Shown: positions 30,971-37,097 of the stretch, piece by piece
How the letters are laid out: each line of letters starts with the position of its first letter
Position numbering within the stretch: position 1 is the first letter of the stretch
Assembly: GCA_016791365.1 (NCBI GenBank)
Contig: JAEUMT010000050.1
Span: forward strand, 1-37,097
DNA length: 37,097 nt
Direction of reading: 5' to 3'
DNA from: Hyphomonadaceae bacterium
GTDB taxonomy: Bacteria; Pseudomonadota; Alphaproteobacteria; Caulobacterales; Aquidulcibacteraceae
Program-made: the position numbers and the translations under genes
The notes under the pieces: model-generated
Told to the model about the DNA's origin: nothing
Database searches by the model: none
The model's input: the letters and a program-made list of their open reading frames with translations, nothing else

Positions 30971-31549
30971 ATGGCGGGATTACTGAAATTCGCTCCGGTC
31001 CGGGCGCTGGGACTGGGATTCCTGGCGTGGGCCCTTGCGGCCTGCGCGACCACGCCTGCGCCGGTCTCAGCCGGCGGCGCCGTATCCGCGCGTTCCCAGG
31101 TCGGGCGGATGCCCAGTTTCGACGGCGAACAGCCGCAAGTCACGGATTACGCCGCCAACCTCCAGTGCGTGCCGTTCGCCAGGCAAGCCTCGGGCGTTGA
31201 AATCTATGGCAACGCCAATACTTGGTGGCGCCAGGCAGCTGGGCGGTATCCGCGCTCGAATTCGCCAGCATACGGCTCGGTCTTCGTGATGCATGGCTAC
31301 AATACATCGGCGCGCGGCCACGTCGCCGTGGTCACCCATGTCGAGTCCAGCCGGTTGATCCGTGTGGATCAGGCCAATTGGCTGAATGGTGGTGAAATCA
31401 GCCGCGGCGTCCCTGTCATGGATGTCTCGCCCAACAATGATTGGACCGAGGTTCGGGTCTGGCACATCCCCGGCGGCCATTGGGGAGGGCGCGTCTATAG
31501 CGCCGATGGGTTCATCCACCCGTTCGTGTTGCAAGCTGCGATGAGCTAA
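30971..31549 (+). CDS. CHAP-domain lipoprotein, paralogue 1
   Basis: The 192-residue product begins with a lipoprotein signal (LGFLAWALAAC, lipobox Cys25). The CHAP amidase/peptidase domain has the catalytic Cys66 in LQCVPFAR, His117 in RGHVAVV and a polar residue in VDQANWLNGGEI. Around them lie GVEIYGNANTWWRQ and the C-terminal WGGRVYSADGFIHPF. CHAP enzymes cut peptidoglycan peptide bonds. ATG 30971 is preferred because it opens the signal sequence directly. It is followed by a large stem-loop and a close paralogue, so the two seem to be a tandem duplication with different membrane targeting. Confidence 0.85.
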   Translation: MAGLLKFAPVRALGLGFLAWALAACATTPAPVSAGGAVSARSQVGRMPSFDGEQPQVTDYAANLQCVPFARQASGVEIYGNANTWWRQAAGRYPRSNSPAYGSVFVMHGYNTSARGHVAVVTHVESSRLIRVDQANWLNGGEISRGVPVMDVSPNNDWTEVRVWHIPGGHWGGRVYSADGFIHPFVLQAAMS

Positions 31550-31606
31550 GAGTTCCGCCGTTAAGCTTTATTGATGCCGCGGCAAGACTAAAGTTAACGG
31601 GAACTC
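31550..31606 (+). terminator. Imperfect stem-loop after CHAP gene 1
   Basis: GAGTTCC-GC-CGTTAA (31550-31564) pairs with TTAACGGGAACTC (31594-31606), apart from a two-base bulge, beginning at the base after the stop codon. It has no U-tract. The rest of the gap to 31765 is AT-richer and includes CCCC-ACG-GGGGCTTTTG (31704-31720), which could be an attenuator or terminator in the leader of the second CHAP gene. Confidence 0.4.
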
Positions 31607-31765
31607 GAGTAAGCTAGAACAATATCTAGTCTTCACTTCGCTCGTTTACCATATGAACTCTCACCTTTCTATTTCTTCAGCTGGGCGTTTAGGTTTTTCT
31701 TAACCCCACGGGGGCTTTTGTATGTCCCAGTTTGGGGCAGAAGCTCGCCTAGGCTCGTAAGAGCA

Positions 31766-32440
31766 ATGTTTGATTCACGCGCGCTCCTCGTAGCGGCTGC
31801 GACGGTGACCGGCTTTGCCGGCCTCCCGTCCGATGCAGACGCGCTGACGCCGTTGTCGCTCGACCTTGCGATCGACCCGACCGTCACCGAGGGACCATCT
31901 GAACACGCTATGCTTGCGCCGAGCTCGTTTGAGCGCGCGCCGGACGAAGCGTACGAGCCGATTGCTCGCGTAACGAATTATCGGTCGCGCCTTCAATGCG
32001 TGCCGTTCGCGCGCAATGAATCTGGCGTCGAGATCTATGGCAACGCCAATACGTGGTGGCGCCAGGCGCAGGGCACGTACGAAACCGCGGAAGCGCCCAG
32101 CGAAGGCGCCGTAATGGTGCTTCACGGCTACAACACGGATACGCGTGGTCACGTTGCGGTTGTGAAAGAGACTGTGTCGCCGCGCATGGTGATCGTCGAT
32201 CACGCCAATTGGCTGAATGGCGGCGAGATCACGCGCGACGTTCCGGTGATGGACGTCTCTGAAGCTGGCGATTGGTCAGCTGTGCGCGTGTGGAATGTTG
32301 TCGGCCGGCACTGGGGTGGTCGCACGTATCGTGTTCAGGGCTTCATCTTGAATATGCTCACCGAGCGCGCGCGCGCCCAACAAATCCGTGAAAGCGCGAT
32401 AGCGCATGAAGCGGGCGGCGAAGCGCTCCCGCTCAGCTAA
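31766..32440 (+). CDS. CHAP-domain secreted protein, paralogue 2
   Basis: The 224-residue product has a Sec-type signal (ALLVAAATVTGFAGLPSDADA) instead of a lipobox. Its CHAP domain shares most motifs with the preceding paralogue: catalytic Cys78 in LQCVPFAR, GVEIYGNANTWWRQA, HGYNTDTRGHVAVV with His129, VDHANWLNGGEITR and VPVMDVSEAGDW. A longer N-terminal linker and a charged C-terminal tail (about 200-224) distinguish it. It probably acts on periplasmic peptidoglycan. A TTG at 31718 is an alternative start but would spoil the signal peptide. It converges with the ribbon-helix-helix gene. Confidence 0.85.
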   Translation: MFDSRALLVAAATVTGFAGLPSDADALTPLSLDLAIDPTVTEGPSEHAMLAPSSFERAPDEAYEPIARVTNYRSRLQCVPFARNESGVEIYGNANTWWRQAQGTYETAEAPSEGAVMVLHGYNTDTRGHVAVVKETVSPRMVIVDHANWLNGGEITRDVPVMDVSEAGDWSAVRVWNVVGRHWGGRTYRVQGFILNMLTERARAQQIRESAIAHEAGGEALPLS

Positions 32441-32692
32441 TCAGCCTTCATTGCCATCGGGCTTGGGGAGACGCTTTTCGCGTGCCGTCCCTGAGGTGAC
32501 GCCGAAATCCTCGGATTTTTGACCGGCGTTTGCGCCGACGAAGCCCTCAGCCGCCAGGCCGCGCTTGAGCAACTCACGCACAGCCGCGGCGCGGCTGGGC
32601 ATTCGGGTCGCGAACCGGAAATCGTCCAACGCCTTAAGCTCCTCCGGCGTCAGCATAATTTGCAGACGCTCTCCGCGCGTCAGATCATTCAT
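32441..32692 (-). CDS. Ribbon-helix-helix domain protein
   Basis: The 83-residue product (ATG 32692) opens with LTRGERLQIMLTPEELKALDDF and MPSRAAAVRELLKRGL, the pattern of small RHH DNA-binding proteins common in alphaproteobacteria. The C-terminal 30 residues are polar and probably disordered. Such proteins serve as transcription factors or antitoxins. A 59-residue frame ends 10 bases upstream of its start on the same strand, but I cannot call that a toxin. Its stop codon directly abuts the CHAP gene 2 stop. Confidence 0.8.
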   Translation of the reverse strand: MNDLTRGERLQIMLTPEELKALDDFRFATRMPSRAAAVRELLKRGLAAEGFVGANAGQKSEDFGVTSGTAREKRLPKPDGNEG

Positions 32693-32702
32693 GGGCCTCA
32701 CT

Positions 32703-32882
32703 CTATGGTGGCGAAGTTCCAGTGCCAACAATGAGTAGAATGCGTCCTGGTTCCATAATGCGCTCTGTTATTACAAAACCAGATATGAGTGCAGTTAAAG
32801 TTTGGGGATTTGTCACGCGGACAAGTATTGCGACAGAAAATGTGATCGGAATCCCGGCCGCATCCGGATCTGTTACTTGCAT
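32703..32882 (-). CDS. Possible 59-residue protein in an AT-richer islet
   Basis: This frame reads MQVTDPDAAGIPITFSVAIL and continues with beta-strand-like hydrophobic stretches, such as TALISGFVITERIMEPGRILLIVG. It ends 10 bases before the RHH start. It has no obvious ribosome-binding site and its codons often end in A or T, unlike neighbouring genes. A 66-codon frame on the plus strand (32722-32922) overlaps it almost completely. The minus-strand product looks more protein-like, but neither is secure. It could be a decayed or recently acquired gene. Confidence 0.35.
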   Translation of the reverse strand: MQVTDPDAAGIPITFSVAILVRVTNPQTLTALISGFVITERIMEPGRILLIVGTGTSPP

Positions 32883-32981
32883 TGTTTCAGGCGAGGTCTA
32901 TCGTTTTCGGCGTCAGCCCTGAGAACGGATCGTTTCCCGATTTAGGCAGGTGAGGCAAAAGCGTCAGAGGACGCCCAGACG

Positions 32982-33164
32982 ATGGCGAAACGACTTAGTC
33001 GCGGCGGAATCCTTGCGGGGATCAGCAGGCTCATGTCGATTGGCCGTGCGCGTTACTCCGCGGATGTGTCGCCTTCGGCCTCCGCCCCGGCGCCGAAGCT
33101 GGAACCCATCGAAAAAATCGTCGCCAACACGGGCCGTGGAGAGTCCACTTCACCTGTGGACTAA
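32982..33164 (+). CDS. Possible 60-residue protein, unknown
   Basis: A short frame from ATG 32982 gives a basic N-terminus with a weak amphipathic helix (AKRLSRGGILAGISRLMSIG) and a Pro/Ala/Ser-rich tail. Codon use is host-like. No motif is recognisable. It ends 77 bases before the ion-channel gene, on the same strand. Confidence 0.4.
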   Translation: MAKRLSRGGILAGISRLMSIGRARYSADVSPSASAPAPKLEPIEKIVANTGRGESTSPVD

Positions 33165-33202
33165 CGGGCGGCGTTTCCTTCGCACATTCCTCTCGCTAGT
33201 TT

Positions 33203-33220
33203 CCGCACGTCGCTGTGCGG
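33203..33220. repeat. Short hairpin in the ion-channel gene leader
   Basis: CCGCAC (33203-33208) and GTGCGG (33215-33220) flank a six-base loop, 21 bases before the channel start codon. A strong ribosome-binding site GGAGGGG follows at 33232-33238. The hairpin may be part of the leader, but its role is unknown. Confidence 0.3.
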
Positions 33221-33241
33221 ACTGCCGGCGTGGAGGGGACG

Positions 33242-34150
33242 ATGTCGAACGCTACAGCGACCGCACAAACGCGCGTGCAGAACAAGCCGAAGGCGAAGCG
33301 CAGGAGCCGCGATGGCATTCCGCTGTTTCGCTGGCTCACGCGTAATTGGGTCTGGGACACCTTCATTCTGCTTTGCATCATCGGCAACGCAGCGATCCTT
33401 GGCATCGATGCACACTATGGTGAGACGGGGCCGTACCACGCTCAAATCGAGCAGTGGAACATGTACTTCCTCTTTATCTTCACCGGCGAACTCGTGCTGG
33501 AGTTTCTGGCGCAAGGTCCACGTAAGTATTTCAGCAATGGCTGGAACATCTTCGACGTCATCGTCATCGGCCTAAGCTACATCGCAACAAGTCCGGCGAT
33601 CTCCGCATTGCGTACATTGCGCGTTATCCGTGTCTTCCGCCTCGTTAGCGCCGTGCCGCAGATGCGGCGCGTTGTTGAAGCGCTGTTTGGCGCGATGCCT
33701 GGCATCCTCGCATCGTTCGCGATCCTGGCAGTGGTTTTCTACATCGCGGCGGTGATGGGCACGACGTTGTTCCACTCCGATCCGGGCTTCAGCGATCTTG
33801 GACAATCAATGCTCTCGCTGTTCGCGCTGTCACAGTTCGATGGCTGGGGCGATACGATCACGCGTCTGCAGCAACAAAGTCCGTACGCGTGGATTTTCGT
33901 GCTCGGTTTCACACTGATCGCGGCGTTCGCGGTGTTGAACCTCTTCATTGGCGTCATCGTCGAGGCGGTGCAGGCCGCGCCGCAGGAGGAGATCAAAGAC
34001 GAAATCGAAGAGGTCCAGGAAGAAGTCGAGGAAATCCAGGTGGCGCAGGAGGATGCGGCTGTCGTGCAGCAACGTATTCTGGACGAGGTGCGCGCGTTGC
34101 GTTCGGAACTGGCCGCACTCCGCGGCGCGGCTCCGCCTCCAAGTGCGTAG
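33242..34150 (+). CDS. NaChBac-like voltage-gated cation channel with acidic QFDGWGD filter
   Basis: The 302-residue protein is a single-repeat six-helix channel that would assemble as a tetramer. S4 carries Arg124, 127, 130 and 133 in LRTLRVIRVFRLV. The pore S5-P-S6 spans about 155-242. The selectivity-filter segment is QFDGWGD (198-204), where bacterial sodium channels have TLESW. After S6 there is a long Glu-rich coiled coil (about 248-295; EEIKDEIEEVQEEVEEIQ), as in the tetramerising C-terminal bundle of BacNav channels. The acidic filter suggests calcium rather than sodium selectivity, by inference. Start ATG 33242 follows a strong GGAGGGG. Confidence 0.9.
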   Translation: MSNATATAQTRVQNKPKAKRRSRDGIPLFRWLTRNWVWDTFILLCIIGNAAILGIDAHYGETGPYHAQIEQWNMYFLFIFTGELVLEFLAQGPRKYFSNGWNIFDVIVIGLSYIATSPAISALRTLRVIRVFRLVSAVPQMRRVVEALFGAMPGILASFAILAVVFYIAAVMGTTLFHSDPGFSDLGQSMLSLFALSQFDGWGDTITRLQQQSPYAWIFVLGFTLIAAFAVLNLFIGVIVEAVQAAPQEEIKDEIEEVQEEVEEIQVAQEDAAVVQQRILDEVRALRSELAALRGAAPPPSA

Positions 34151-34228
34151 TCTTTCGCGCCCAATCGGATTTCGTCGCCGGCGAGAGGTCATCACGACGG
34201 CGCGGTTGTGTCTCGGAAGTTGAGTGCT

Positions 34229-34798
34229 TTAGCGGCCGTTGGCGCTTTGGTTGTGCGCAACCAGAACCGGCGGCGCGAGAACGGTATTGATGCCTTGGAT
34301 AACGCCATTTGATGCATCGATGTCCGGCATGACGACGAGCTGGTCGTTGACGCGCAGGCCGTCGCGGCCGTCAACCGTCACGCGATAGCCGTTTGCGGAT
34401 TCCGGACGCGTGCTGCGCCCGTTGACGCTTGCGGTCGTCACGCGCTCCGGCACGACGTGATAGGCAAGCAGCGCCACGAGTTCGTCGCGGTTCTGAGGTC
34501 GCATCAGGCGCTCGATCTCGCGTTGATCCATTTGGCGAAATGCTTCGTCGGTTGGCGCGAAGATTGTGAACGGACCTTCGCCGCGCAGCGTCTCTTCGTA
34601 GCCTGCCGCTTCGACAGCTTCGAGGAAGCGTGTGAACTGTCCCGTTGCGGCGGCGACGTCGAGAACGTCGCCTTCAGGGTTTGGCGTCTCTGTCTCGGCG
34701 ATGAGGTAGCGATCGGGGTTCTGAGCCATCGCGGTGTGCGGGGCGAGCAGGCATGCTGCGGCGAGCAATGCGGCGCGCAGGGGGCGGTTGCGTGTCAT
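34229..34798 (-). CDS. Secreted fasciclin (FAS1) domain protein
   Basis: The 189-residue product has a signal peptide (LRAALLAAACLLAPHTAMAQ) and one FAS1 domain with its hallmark H1 region GPFTIFAPTDEAFRQM and H2-like region LLAYHVVPERVT, ending in NGVIQGINTVLAPP. FAS1 proteins are envelope or extracellular adhesion-type proteins. The start at 34798 is chosen because it opens the signal peptide. It diverges from the TerB-DnaJ gene with 87 bases between the starts, which must hold both promoters. Confidence 0.88.
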   Translation of the reverse strand: MTRNRPLRAALLAAACLLAPHTAMAQNPDRYLIAETETPNPEGDVLDVAAATGQFTRFLEAVEAAGYEETLRGEGPFTIFAPTDEAFRQMDQREIERLMRPQNRDELVALLAYHVVPERVTTASVNGRSTRPESANGYRVTVDGRDGLRVNDQLVVMPDIDASNGVIQGINTVLAPPVLVAHNQSANGR

Positions 34799-34885
34799 GT
34801 GCGGACAACACCCGGTGGTCGTTCCAGGTTTCATTGTCATCGCATCGGGGTGGCGCGGATGCGCGTCATCAGCGAGAATGCGGCC

Positions 34886-35578
34886 ATGTCCGTCTGGTCC
34901 CGTATCGTTGAATTGGCCGCGCGCGCTTTTGATCCGGAGGCCGATCCGCCGGATTTCGCCGAAGAATGCGCGCCGCGTCCGAACGATGTCGGATTTACCG
35001 CTGCGGTAATCGGGCTCGCGGCCAAGATGGCAAAGGCCGATGGCATGGTCACCGAAGCTGAGCTTCGGGCCGCGGCGCAGGTGTTTCGCCCGCCGCCTGG
35101 CGAGGAGGAGCATTTCCGGCGCGCGTTTTCGCTGGCGAAGCAGACGGTTTTAGGATTTGATTCCTATGCGAAACAGATTGGTCGCAAGTACCGCGCCCGT
35201 CCGTGCCTGCTCGAGGACGTTCTCGACGGGCTTTTCCACATCGCGATGGTTGATGGCGCCGTGGATGCCGCGGAGCTGAAATATCTGGCGGAAGTCGCTC
35301 ACCATTTTGGTTTCAGCGAGATCGAATTCCGCCGCATCAAAGCAACCAATCTCGGCCCCGAGGCGGGCGATCCCTACGCGATCCTTGGTCTGCTGCCCGG
35401 CGCGACGATGGAAGAGGTGCGTCAAGCCTGGCGGCGTGTCGCGGCGGAAAACCATCCCGATCGGATGACGCAACGCGGCGCGCCGCCTGAATTCGTCGCC
35501 ATTGCGCGCGAGAAAACCGCTGCAATCAATGCGGCTTACGCCAAAATACGCGAAGAACTCAGCGTCGGCGCGAAATGA
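34886..35578 (+). CDS. TerB-like and J-domain protein (DjlA-like, without membrane anchor)
   Basis: The 230-residue protein has a TerB-like helical domain (about 35-150; AKMAKADGMVTEAEL, and again MVDGAVDAAELKYL) and a C-terminal J domain (about 162-226) with the HPD motif at 190-192. This order matches DjlA co-chaperones, which stimulate DnaK. No transmembrane helix is seen at the N-terminus, unlike classical DjlA, so it is probably cytoplasmic. An in-frame ATG at 34859 would add nine residues. The J domain guarantees a DnaK-related role; its client is unknown. Confidence 0.85.
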   Translation: MSVWSRIVELAARAFDPEADPPDFAEECAPRPNDVGFTAAVIGLAAKMAKADGMVTEAELRAAAQVFRPPPGEEEHFRRAFSLAKQTVLGFDSYAKQIGRKYRARPCLLEDVLDGLFHIAMVDGAVDAAELKYLAEVAHHFGFSEIEFRRIKATNLGPEAGDPYAILGLLPGATMEEVRQAWRRVAAENHPDRMTQRGAPPEFVAIAREKTAAINAAYAKIREELSVGAK

Positions 35579-35675
35579 TCGCGTAGCTGTTGATGGATCG
35601 GACGCGCCGTAAGGGCGCCGCATTGATCGGCGACGGTTTGCTTCCATATTGTTGGACACGAGGAGTTGTCCGCCC

Positions 35676-35945
35676 ATGAATGCGAACGCCGCCGACTTCG
35701 GATCTACCGCTCTCAGCGCCTTCGCGCGCGCGGCCGGTCTGCTGGTTTTGGCGGTAGGGGCGGCGCTGGCTTTTGTGTTCGCGTTCGCCGCGGCTTTGGT
35801 CGTTGCCTTGATGATTGCAGGCGCCGCGCTTGCGATGCGCGTGTGGCCGCGCCGCAAGGCTGCCGCTGCGCGCGGGCCCGTCGTGCTCGACGCGTACCGC
35901 ACGCCGCAAGGCTGGGTTGTTGAAACCACAGCCAAGCGGAAATAA
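35676..35945 (+). CDS. Small membrane protein, unknown function
   Basis: The 89-residue product has one long Ala/Val-rich hydrophobic stretch (about 17-53; LLVLAVGAALAFVFAFAAAL) that may be two short helices, and a basic, Pro-containing tail with VVLDAYRTPQGWVVET. AGGAG lies 11 bases before the ATG, in the loop of a small hairpin (GGACA/TGTCC). It precedes the amidase gene by 18 bases and is probably co-transcribed with it. Confidence 0.65.
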   Translation: MNANAADFGSTALSAFARAAGLLVLAVGAALAFVFAFAAALVVALMIAGAALAMRVWPRRKAAAARGPVVLDAYRTPQGWVVETTAKRK

Positions 35946-35963
35946 CGCGCCTATACTCGGCGC

Positions 35964-36737
35964 GTGAGTCGATACATCCCAAAACCGTCTCCGAATTTCG
36001 ATGCGCGCACGCGGCCGATCGATCTCGTCGTGCTGCACTATACGGGTATGCAGAACGCCGACATCGCGCTGGCGCGGCTGACCGATCCCGGGCCCGTCGC
36101 GGGCAACTATCCTGGGCCTTGGCAGAGCGACGATGTGGAGGCCGATGCGCCGTTGGTGCGCGTGAGCACGCACTACGTGGTCGACGAAGCAGGACAGGTT
36201 TACTCGCTGGTGGCCGAGGAGCATCGCGCCTGGCATGCGGGCGTCGCCAGCTGGGAGGGCGATGGCGATATCAATGCACGCGCGATCGGGATCGAGATCG
36301 TCAATGGCGGGCATGATTTCGATCTGCCGGATTTCACCGACGCGCAGATTGGATCCGTGATCGCGCTCTTGAAGGAGATCTTCGGGCGTTGGCCGCAATT
36401 GAACGCAAAGCGCGTTGTCGGGCACTCCGATGTCGCGCCGGCGCGCAAGGCCGATCCGGGCGAGAAGTTTCCGTGGCGCCGTCTCGCCGACGCCGGCGTT
36501 TCGTTTTGGCCGCGGCCGACGAGCGACGAACTCGACAATGACGATCCGATATCAGCGGCCCAACAGCAGCTTGCGTTCATCGGCTACGGCGTGACGCAGA
36601 CCGGCTATGCCGATGAAGCGACGAGAGCGGCCATAGTCGCGTTTCAGCGCCGCTTCCGTCCGTCCGATTTGAGCGGCCACCTCGACGAGGAGACGCGCCG
36701 CCTGCTGGCCGCTGTCGCGCGCATCATCAAGCAATAG
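35964..36737 (+). CDS. N-acetylmuramoyl-L-alanine amidase, AmiD/AmpD-like, with peptidoglycan-binding domain
   Basis: The 257-residue protein starts at GTG 35964. It cleaves the bond between MurNAc and L-Ala in peptidoglycan or its turnover fragments. Zinc ligands fit the AmpD scheme: His25 in VVLHYTGM, His154 in VVGHSDVAP and Asp164 in KADPGEKFPW; Glu111 in IGIEIVNGG is the likely catalytic base. The C-terminal domain (about 192-252) is a PG_binding_1 repeat (AQQQLAFIGYGVTQTGYADE). No signal peptide is visible, so a cytoplasmic cell-wall recycling role is more likely than an outer-membrane AmiD role. Confidence 0.9.
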   Translation: MSRYIPKPSPNFDARTRPIDLVVLHYTGMQNADIALARLTDPGPVAGNYPGPWQSDDVEADAPLVRVSTHYVVDEAGQVYSLVAEEHRAWHAGVASWEGDGDINARAIGIEIVNGGHDFDLPDFTDAQIGSVIALLKEIFGRWPQLNAKRVVGHSDVAPARKADPGEKFPWRRLADAGVSFWPRPTSDELDNDDPISAAQQQLAFIGYGVTQTGYADEATRAAIVAFQRRFRPSDLSGHLDEETRRLLAAVARIIKQ

Positions 36738-36774
36738 CGCGCTGGCGCCTTCGCGGCGCACGCGCTAAACAACC

Positions 36775-37097
36775 GGCGCCAGTCGGCTGGACGGCCGCGC
36801 GTGTGCAAACACGCGAGGAAAGTCCGGGCTCCACGCGGATACGGCGGCGGGTAACGCCCGCCGGAAGCAATTCTAGGGATAGCGCCACAGAGAACAGACC
36901 GCCCCTGAGACGCCGCGCAAGCGGCACGATCCGGGGTAAGGGTGAAACGGTGGTGTAAGAGACCACCGCGCCGACCGTAAGGAAGGCGGCACGGCAAGCC
37001 CCGCCGGGAGCAAGACCGAATAGGGACACACGAAGCGCAAGCTTCACGCGCGTCCGCGCGTCGTGTCCGGGTTGGTCGCGAGAACCATGCGGCGACG
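36775..37097 (+). ncRNA. rnpB: RNase P RNA, class A, truncated by the window end
   Basis: The RNA component of RNase P, which matures tRNA 5' ends, is recognisable from its conserved blocks. These are GAGGAAAGTCCGGGCTCCAC (36815-36834), CAGAGAACAGACCGCC (about 36888-36903), GGGTAAGGGTGAAACGGTG, CCGTAAGGAAGGCGGCACGG and AGCAAGACCGAATAGGG. The 5' end is placed at about 36775 from the start of the P1 helix and is approximate. The 3' end, including the strand that closes P1 and P4, lies beyond the window. Confidence 0.95.

Noticed and set aside
32722-32922. 66-codon plus-strand frame in the AT-richer islet
   Set aside because: GTG start without a ribosome-binding site; the overlapping minus-strand frame looks more protein-like, and neither is secure.
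1-37097. tRNA or rRNA genes, complete insertion sequence with transposase, prophage genes
   Set aside because: I looked for typical tRNA blocks, rRNA segments, transposase motifs and phage structural genes and saw none; only RNase P RNA is recognisable among structural RNAs.

Overview
The window reads as chromosome of a GC-rich alphaproteobacterium, most likely of the Caulobacterales/Hyphomonadaceae kind. This is inferred from a PodJ-like polarity protein with the Caulobacter-type N-terminus, a TauE/TIGR02186 pair, a MerR-controlled beta-oxidation operon, an alphaproteobacterial-style RNase P RNA, frequent GTG starts and GTGA overlaps, and abundant palindromic intergenic repeats. No species can be named from the sequence alone.

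Layout. 1-5.5 kb: an unusual G/C-homopolymer leader, a secreted SdsA-type alkylsulfatase, a small membrane protein, the PdeM phosphoesterase, then a minus-strand operon (TSUP transporter, TIGR02186 protein, DUF3429 protein) joined by GTGA overlaps. 5.6-10.7 kb: a 1250-residue PodJ-like coiled-coil/Sel1 protein and a divergent FMN-dependent alpha-hydroxy-acid oxidase. 10.7-18.06 kb: a beta-oxidation operon (MerR regulator, DmdC-like acyl-CoA dehydrogenase, OsmC, small coiled-coil protein, thiolase, inserted DUF559 gene, FadJ-type fusion) ending at a textbook terminator. 18.1-25.1 kb: two small hypotheticals, an Old Yellow Enzyme homologue, a DEAD-box helicase, three unknown proteins and a tyrosine phosphatase, mostly separated by palindromic repeats placed directly after stop codons. 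25.1-28.4 kb: class Ia ribonucleotide reductase beta subunit with a probable tandem NrdR operator, and a cyclase-domain/TPR membrane protein whose cyclase active site looks degenerate. 28.4-32.9 kb: a 57-residue membrane peptide, two paralogous secreted proteins, a GNAT acetyltransferase, two paralogous CHAP proteins, a ribbon-helix-helix protein and a compositionally odd islet. 33-37.1 kb: a NaChBac-like channel with an acidic QFDGWGD filter, a fasciclin protein, a TerB-DnaJ protein, a small membrane protein, an AmpD-like amidase and the 5' part of RNase P RNA.

The most interesting signal is in the beta-oxidation operon. A Vsr-like DUF559 nuclease gene (15373-15816) is bounded by inverted arms, each made of two hairpins whose stems differ in sequence yet stay self-complementary. 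The same inverted pair of arms occurs 1.3 kb upstream (13964-14065) with a short perfect palindrome in place of the gene. This looks like an autonomous element and its non-autonomous derivative, and suggests that DUF559 proteins mobilise or process these repeats, analogous to RAYT transposases and REP sequences. A second, unrelated hairpin family (TATGGASCGCSGGCG type) recurs at the 3' ends of plus-strand genes between 20.1 and 24.3 kb.
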